A DNA stretch of 9,534 bases, taken from Synergistaceae bacterium. Its GTDB lineage: Bacteria; Synergistota; Synergistia; Synergistales; Thermovirgaceae. Of the stretch, positions 5,843 through 9,534 are shown in pieces. Position 1 is the first letter of the stretch. Every line of letters begins with the position of its first letter. Where the stretch lies: positions 3,717 to 13,250 of the forward strand of contig DMCT01000015.1 in the NCBI GenBank assembly GCA_003446665.1, written 5' to 3'. The position numbers and the translations under genes are program-made. Under the pieces are notes generated by a model. That model did not search any database, was not told the origin of the DNA, and saw only the letters and a list, made by a program, of their open reading frames with translations.

Positions 5843-7126
5843 ATGGGTAGCGGTGCTTTCTTTGCTGTCCTCGTCTTTTTAGTCACCATAGCGGCAATTG
5901 CGACCGGCGTCAGGCACAGGAGCGTAGTGGCGCTCTTTGGAGCCGCTCTTCTCATGGTCACTCGCACCCTGCCTGCCGAAGAAGCTGTCCGCTTCATAGA
6001 TTTCAACACCATAGGCCTTTTGATGGGCATGATGATCATAGTTGGATTGCTCTCAAGAACCGGCCTTTTCCAGTTCATCGCCGTCAAGACCGTGAAATTG
6101 ACCCGCGGCAATGTTCCCCTGACATTTGTCTCCATAGCTCTTGTCACAGGATTTCTCTCCGCTTTTCTCGACAACGTGACCACCGTTCTTCTTATCAGTC
6201 CCATTGTCATTTCGCTGGTAGACCTCATGGATGTGAGCCCTGTACCGTTTTTGTTAACCGAGGCATTTGCTTCCAACATTGGGGGGACGGCCACGCTGGT
6301 TGGTGACCCACCCAATATAATCATAGGCTCCTTCGCGGGCCTTTCCTTTTCAGACTTCCTCTTTAACCTTGCCCCGGCTGCTTTGCTTGTTTTCATTCCT
6401 GTCGTCGCATACCTCGCGTACCAGTACCGGGGGACGTTGTTCAGGGATAGAAAAGCCGACGAGAAGCTTTCGAAAGTCGACGAAAGTCGTATCGTAAAGG
6501 ACAAGGCGCTTCTTCGCAGGGCGCTTGTCGGACTCTTTGCGGTGTTTTTGGGATTTATGGTCCACCATCTCATACACCTGGAACCGGCTGTGGTTGCTCT
6601 TTTCGGAGCAGCCGCCCTGCTTGTGATTATCCCGGTAAAAGGCGAAGAAGTTTTGCAGAAGGATATAGAATGGTCCACTCTCGTTTTTTTTGCATCTCTT
6701 TTCATTGTTGTGGGCGGATTGAAACATACCGGTGTAATTTCTGCCGCAACTGGCTGGATAGCGCCTTTTTTGAGAGGACATCCGGTTTTGGCCATGCTGG
6801 CTGTACTGTGGATATCAGGGATAACCTGTTCAGTTATAAACAATGTTGCTTTTACGGCGACCTTCGTTTTTGTCGTCGATGAGATGGCCTTGACCCTTGG
6901 TATGGAATCCGGACCTCTGTTCTGGGCGTTGGCCCTGGGCGCATGTCTGGGTGGCAATGGGACTTACCTCGGCGCGGCTGCAAATATTATTGTATCGGAT
7001 ATGGCCGAAAGGGAAGGAAGCAGGATTACCTTTGCAGCTTTCATGAAAATCGGTATACGAGTAGTACTGATTTCGCTCGTGACAAGCAGTGCTTATGTAG
7101 TGGTTCGTTATGGAGGCATTTTCTAA
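5843..7126 (+). CDS. ArsB/NhaD-type (IT superfamily) inner membrane transporter
   Basis: The product has 427 residues and is almost wholly hydrophobic, with about 11-12 predicted membrane segments. The two halves show the internal repeat of the ion transporter superfamily: FLDNVTTVLLISP (108-120) followed by GGTATLVGDPPNII (147-160), and VINNVAFTATFVF (331-343) followed by GGNGTYLGAAANII (370-383). The charged loop at about 200-226 separates the halves. TATLVGDPPN is typical of ArsB/P-protein/YbiR-like members. The substrate could be arsenite, a small organic anion or Na+/H+. No arsR, arsA or arsC lies nearby, so arsenite is not favoured. The frame is open further upstream, but GGAAGGAG (5825-5832) lies 10 bases before ATG 5843 and the promoter overlaps the longer version. 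A CBS-domain gene follows after 71 bases. Confidence 0.85.
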   Translation: MGSGAFFAVLVFLVTIAAIATGVRHRSVVALFGAALLMVTRTLPAEEAVRFIDFNTIGLLMGMMIIVGLLSRTGLFQFIAVKTVKLTRGNVPLTFVSIALVTGFLSAFLDNVTTVLLISPIVISLVDLMDVSPVPFLLTEAFASNIGGTATLVGDPPNIIIGSFAGLSFSDFLFNLAPAALLVFIPVVAYLAYQYRGTLFRDRKADEKLSKVDESRIVKDKALLRRALVGLFAVFLGFMVHHLIHLEPAVVALFGAAALLVIIPVKGEEVLQKDIEWSTLVFFASLFIVVGGLKHTGVISAATGWIAPFLRGHPVLAMLAVLWISGITCSVINNVAFTATFVFVVDEMALTLGMESGPLFWALALGACLGGNGTYLGAAANIIVSDMAEREGSRITFAAFMKIGIRVVLISLVTSSAYVVVRYGGIF

Positions 7127-7197
7127 AAGCCAGTCAGTAGGACTTGTACCTAAAAGGGGTGAAGATATTCTACCCGGAAAGTTATGGAGGTGCGCCC

Positions 7198-7653
7198 ATG
7201 CGTATAGGAGAGTTGATGGACCGGGATCTGACGGCGCTTACACCGGAGACGACTGTGGGAGATGCAGTGGAGATACTGTCCGTGCACCGGATTTCGGGTG
7301 CTCCGGTGTTGGACGCCGAAGGCAGGATAAGGGGGTTCATAAGCGAGAAGGACATAGTCAAGGCAGCGCTGCCTGGTTATTTCGAATTGCTGCAGGATCC
7401 GTCCTTTCTCCCGGATTTCGACCAGTTCAGCAGGCGATTGCGCAAGATAAGCCTCGATCCGGTTGAGAAGTACATGGTCCGTGAAGTTGTGGCTTTCAAC
7501 GAGGACGACAGCGATTTCCAGGTCGCCATAATCATGATGAGGGAAAATCTCAAAAGGGCACCAGTGGTTTCGGGCGATGTCTTTGTAGGAATGGTCAGCC
7601 GAGCAGATCTTTTAGACCACCTACTCAGAAGCTCAGGCACCATGCAGGATTAA
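7198..7653 (+). CDS. Twin CBS-domain protein, 151 aa
   Basis: The whole protein is a Bateman module. CBS1 covers about residues 1-57 (MRIGELM, then TTVGDAVEIL, SGAPVLDAEGRIRGFISEKD). A helical insert with PGYFELL and LPDFDQF follows at 59-85. CBS2 covers about 86-145 (VEKYMVREVVAFNEDDSD, RAPVVSGDVFVGMVSRADLL). Such pairs usually bind adenine nucleotides or other ligands and regulate partner proteins. There is no attached catalytic domain, so a role as a separate sensor is likely. It lies 71 bases behind the ArsB-like transporter and may modulate that transporter, but this is only inferred from position. A TTG at 7144 would add 18 residues, but GGAGGTG (7186-7192) directly before ATG 7198, and the start of the CBS fold there, favour the shorter form. 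Confidence 0.88.
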   Translation: MRIGELMDRDLTALTPETTVGDAVEILSVHRISGAPVLDAEGRIRGFISEKDIVKAALPGYFELLQDPSFLPDFDQFSRRLRKISLDPVEKYMVREVVAFNEDDSDFQVAIIMMRENLKRAPVVSGDVFVGMVSRADLLDHLLRSSGTMQD

Positions 7654-7950
7654 TTGTTTAAAAAACCTGTTCGAGACGGCCTGATTTGTCAACCAATACT
7701 GCCTTAAGCGAGAAAGGCTTGATCTAGGTAGTTACGCTGTTTCAAGTCAGTACAGGAAGTTCGTCAACAGGCTTTCGAGAGAACAATAATGGGCCGTTCA
7801 TTCGGTTTCTTGAAATTTACGTTTTCTGAAGGCTTGATGTAAACTGTTCCATCGGGGTATACTTTATGTCGTGCGACTACAATAAAGCGCTGGTCATTTC
7901 CAAGGGGTTACCAATAGCGAAGACGTAACGCAAAGGGAGGGCGAATTTCC
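7654..7950 (+). other. 297-base intergenic region before spoVS
   Basis: I find no credible + strand gene. It holds the spoVS promoter (7834-7863) and ribosome binding site, a 10-base direct repeat AAGGCTTGAT (7714-7723 and 7829-7838), and a short protein-like open stretch on the minus strand (7907-7767) that has no start codon. No clear terminator for the CBS gene is visible. Confidence 0.6.
7834..7863 (+). promoter_or_regulatory. Putative promoter of spoVS
   Basis: TTGATG (7834-7839), an 18-base spacer and TATACT (7858-7863) resemble a sigma70 promoter. The transcript would start near 7870 with a leader of about 80 bases. The spacer is one base longer than ideal. Confidence 0.5.
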
Positions 7951-8211
7951 ATGGAAGTGCTTAAGGTCTCTGCAAACTCTCAACCGAAGTCCGTAGCAGG
8001 AGCTATCGCTGCTGTATTGCGGGAAAAAGGATCTGTCGAGGTTCAGGCGGTTGGGGCTGGTGCCGTGAACCAGTCAATCAAGTCCATTGCTATAGCCAGG
8101 GGATATGTCGCACCGAACGGGATAGATCTTATCTGTATCCCGGCCTTTGCGAAAATAGAGATTGATGGTGAAGAGAGAACGGCCATAAAGTTTCAGCTTG
8201 AAAGCCGTTAG
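7951..8211 (+). CDS. spoVS: Stage V sporulation protein S homologue
   Basis: The 86-residue protein matches the small, highly conserved SpoVS family over its full length: MEVLKVSANSQPKSVAGAIA at the start, then VGAGAVNQSIKSIAIARGY and DLICIPAFAKIEIDGEERTAIKF. In Bacillus, SpoVS affects sporulation and septum formation. The fold is thought to be Alba-like, suggesting nucleic acid binding. The family also occurs in non-sporulating lineages such as Synergistota, Thermotogota and Deinococcota, so its presence does not prove sporulation. ATG 7951 follows AAAGGGAGG with a 10-base spacer. The gene has its own promoter and a terminator just downstream, so it is probably monocistronic. Confidence 0.95.
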   Translation: MEVLKVSANSQPKSVAGAIAAVLREKGSVEVQAVGAGAVNQSIKSIAIARGYVAPNGIDLICIPAFAKIEIDGEERTAIKFQLESR

Positions 8212-8237
8212 CTTCTTTCGTTTGTCAACCTTGACCA

Positions 8238-8270
8238 CAAGGGCCTGTCGATAGCGGCAGGCCCTTGTTT
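8238..8270 (+). terminator. Intrinsic terminator after spoVS
   Basis: CAAGGGCCTG (8238-8247) pairs perfectly with CAGGCCCTTG (8258-8267) in a 10-base-pair stem, extendable by a T-G and a C-G pair to leave a 6-base loop, followed by TTT. The T tract is short. Placed 26 bases after the spoVS stop, it separates spoVS from hisS. Confidence 0.8.
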
Positions 8271-8286
8271 ATGCCCGTAAATATCA

Positions 8287-8314
8287 TTGCGGTAAGGCCT
8301 GTGAATGGTACAAT
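8287..8314 (+). promoter_or_regulatory. Putative promoter of hisS
   Basis: TACAAT (8309-8314) with an upstream TGG (8306-8308) forms an extended -10 box. TTGCGG (8287-8292) is a weak -35 at 16 bases. The leader to ATG 8411 would be about 90 bases. I see no T-box features. Confidence 0.45.
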
Positions 8315-8410
8315 CTTACGAATGATAATTCCGGAAGCAACATTTTTGCCGGCATGCACAATTATTTCTGAAAGCCGTCTTTATTTTTTAACAAGAGGAG
8401 GGTGTTTCTT

Positions 8411-9534
8411 ATGTCAAGCATAAAAGCCCCCAGAGGAGTCCGCGACATACTTCCAGAGGAATCCTGGAAATGGGCGCACGTTTTCGACGTGACTCGCCAG
8501 GTGGCCCGAGATTTTGGGTATCGGGAAGTCCATCTGCCGATTTTCGAATATACTGAGCTTTTCTCAAGAGGTGTCGGCGAAACAACGGACGTGGTAGAAA
8601 AAGAAATGTATACCTTCACTGACCGCGGCGGGCGCAGTATTACGCTAAGGCCGGAGCTTTCGGCGTCCATGGTCCGTTCCTACCTCGAGCATGGTATGTC
8701 GAGGCAACAACAGCCCGTCAAACTATGGAGCGCCGGCCCCATGTTTCGTTACGAACGTCCGCAAAAAGGTCGTTACAGGCAGTTCTGGCAGCTTGATTTC
8801 GAGGCTATTGGCTCGCAGGATCCTTACGTCGACGTGGAAGTCATCGATTTGTCGCTTGAAATCTTTCGCCGCCTGGGATTGAAAAGCCTTGAAGTCAAGA
8901 TAAATTCAGTGGGTTGTCCTGTCTGTCGGCCTCTTTACAGGGATGTTCTTAGAGATTTCCTGAAACCGAACCTCGAAAAGTTATGTCCTTCCTGCCGTGA
9001 CAGGTATGACAGGAACCCTTTGCGTATCATCGACTGCAAAAATCCGGAGTGCAAGGCTGTCACAGAAAACGCCCCCCGGACGATCGACTACCTCTGCGAA
9101 GAATGCAGTGAGCACTTTGTCGGGGTTGAATCGGGACTTCGCGTACTTGGCGCGGATTTCAGCGTGGATAACAGGCTTGTGCGCGGCCTCGACTACTATA
9201 CTAAAACCGCCTACGAGATCCTTTCTGGTGATTTAGGAGCCCAGAACGCGGTTTGCGGCGGCGGGCGTTATGATAACCTTGCCGAGTCGATAGGTGGCAA
9301 GCATACCCCTGGCGTGGGTTTCGCGGCCGGTGTGGAACGCATCGTTCTTTCCATGGAGCAGCAGGGCAGCGATTTCGGATTGCAGCCGAAAACGGACGTT
9401 TACATCGCTTCGGCCGGGGAGGAAGCCAGGGAAAGGGCCCTGAAGATTTTGCATGAACTGAGGAACCTGTGCATATCCTCCGACATGGATTATCAGGACC
9501 GTAGCTTAAAGGCGCAATTCAAGGCCGCGAACAA
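8411..9534 (+). CDS. hisS: Histidyl-tRNA synthetase (partial, 3' end outside window)
   Basis: Class II synthetase that charges tRNA-His with histidine in the cytoplasm. The frame from ATG 8411, with AGGAGG 9 bases upstream, stays open to the window edge for 374 codons, roughly nine tenths of a typical ~420-residue enzyme. The start IKAPRGVRDILP is typical. Motif 2 is FRYERPQKGRYRQFWQLDFE (112-131), the HisRS-specific signatures are LVRGLDYYTKTAYE (256-269) and CGGGRYD (282-288), and motif 3 is GVGFAAGVERI (301-311). The anticodon-binding domain begins near 328 and is cut. Four Cys pairs (169/172, 192/195, 209/214, 229/232) lie in the insertion, a pattern common in clostridial-type HisRS and possibly metal binding. 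Residues 81-84 read PELS where most relatives have PEGT or PEMT, a conservative Thr-to-Ser change. Confidence 0.97.
   Translation, partial: MSSIKAPRGVRDILPEESWKWAHVFDVTRQVARDFGYREVHLPIFEYTELFSRGVGETTDVVEKEMYTFTDRGGRSITLRPELSASMVRSYLEHGMSRQQQPVKLWSAGPMFRYERPQKGRYRQFWQLDFEAIGSQDPYVDVEVIDLSLEIFRRLGLKSLEVKINSVGCPVCRPLYRDVLRDFLKPNLEKLCPSCRDRYDRNPLRIIDCKNPECKAVTENAPRTIDYLCEECSEHFVGVESGLRVLGADFSVDNRLVRGLDYYTKTAYEILSGDLGAQNAVCGGGRYDNLAESIGGKHTPGVGFAAGVERIVLSMEQQGSDFGLQPKTDVYIASAGEEARERALKILHELRNLCISSDMDYQDRSLKAQFKAAN

Noticed and set aside
5809..6957. 382-codon open frame on the minus strand
   Set aside because: It lies wholly opposite the ArsB-like transporter gene and is rich in Lys, Arg, Ser, Thr and Pro as expected from an antisense shadow. 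It has no family likeness.
7866..7928. 20-codon leader peptide before spoVS
   Set aside because: It would begin at or before the predicted transcript start, has no ribosome binding site, and shows no run of regulatory codons.
8199..8378. 10-base repeat TGAAAGCCGT (8199-8208 and 8369-8378)
   Set aside because: Only two copies, one inside the spoVS coding end, with no extended similarity. Likely chance.

Overview
The window looks like chromosomal DNA from an anaerobic bacterium of medium GC content, with strong GGAGG-type ribosome binding sites and sigma70-like promoters. A spoVS homologue, a HisRS with four Cys pairs of the kind common in clostridial enzymes, an OsmF/YehZ-type transporter and a selenocysteine codon together suggest Synergistota or a clostridial relative. 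This placement is an inference, not something the sequence proves. I see no mobile elements, tRNA or rRNA genes, or CRISPR arrays.

Left part (1-1835, + strand): the last 37 codons of an unrecognised gene, then a peptide methionine sulfoxide reductase A (msrA) whose active-site cysteine codon is an in-frame TGA (306-308), then an unrecognised membrane-anchored protein. The TGA sits in the family's catalytic motif (G-U-F-W) and is followed by a hairpin that fits the bacterial SECIS rules. The simplest reading is a selenoprotein MsrA with an N-terminal export or anchor segment and no cysteine at all. Ordinary gene callers would stop at the TGA or start the gene late, near 435.

Middle part (1832-5588, - strand): an operon read right to left from a near-consensus promoter (5677-5705). 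It holds an OsmF/YehZ-like glycine-betaine-type binding protein, a large YehY-like permease, a small YehW-like permease and an NYN-domain (PIN-like) putative RNase with a C-terminal LOTUS/OST-HTH-like domain. The ATPase, which lies between the two permease genes in the E. coli yehZYXW operon, is absent. The last gene meets the left-hand + strand gene tail to tail with overlapping stop codons.

Right part (5782-9534, + strand): a second promoter, divergent from the first, drives an ArsB/NhaD (IT superfamily) transporter followed by a twin-CBS-domain protein. A 297-base non-coding stretch follows, carrying a promoter for spoVS. After spoVS come a strong intrinsic terminator, another promoter and hisS (histidyl-tRNA synthetase), which runs off the right edge.

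The selenocysteine-encoding msrA and its unknown downstream partner are the most notable content. The ATPase-less transporter operon ending in a putative RNase is the second point of interest.
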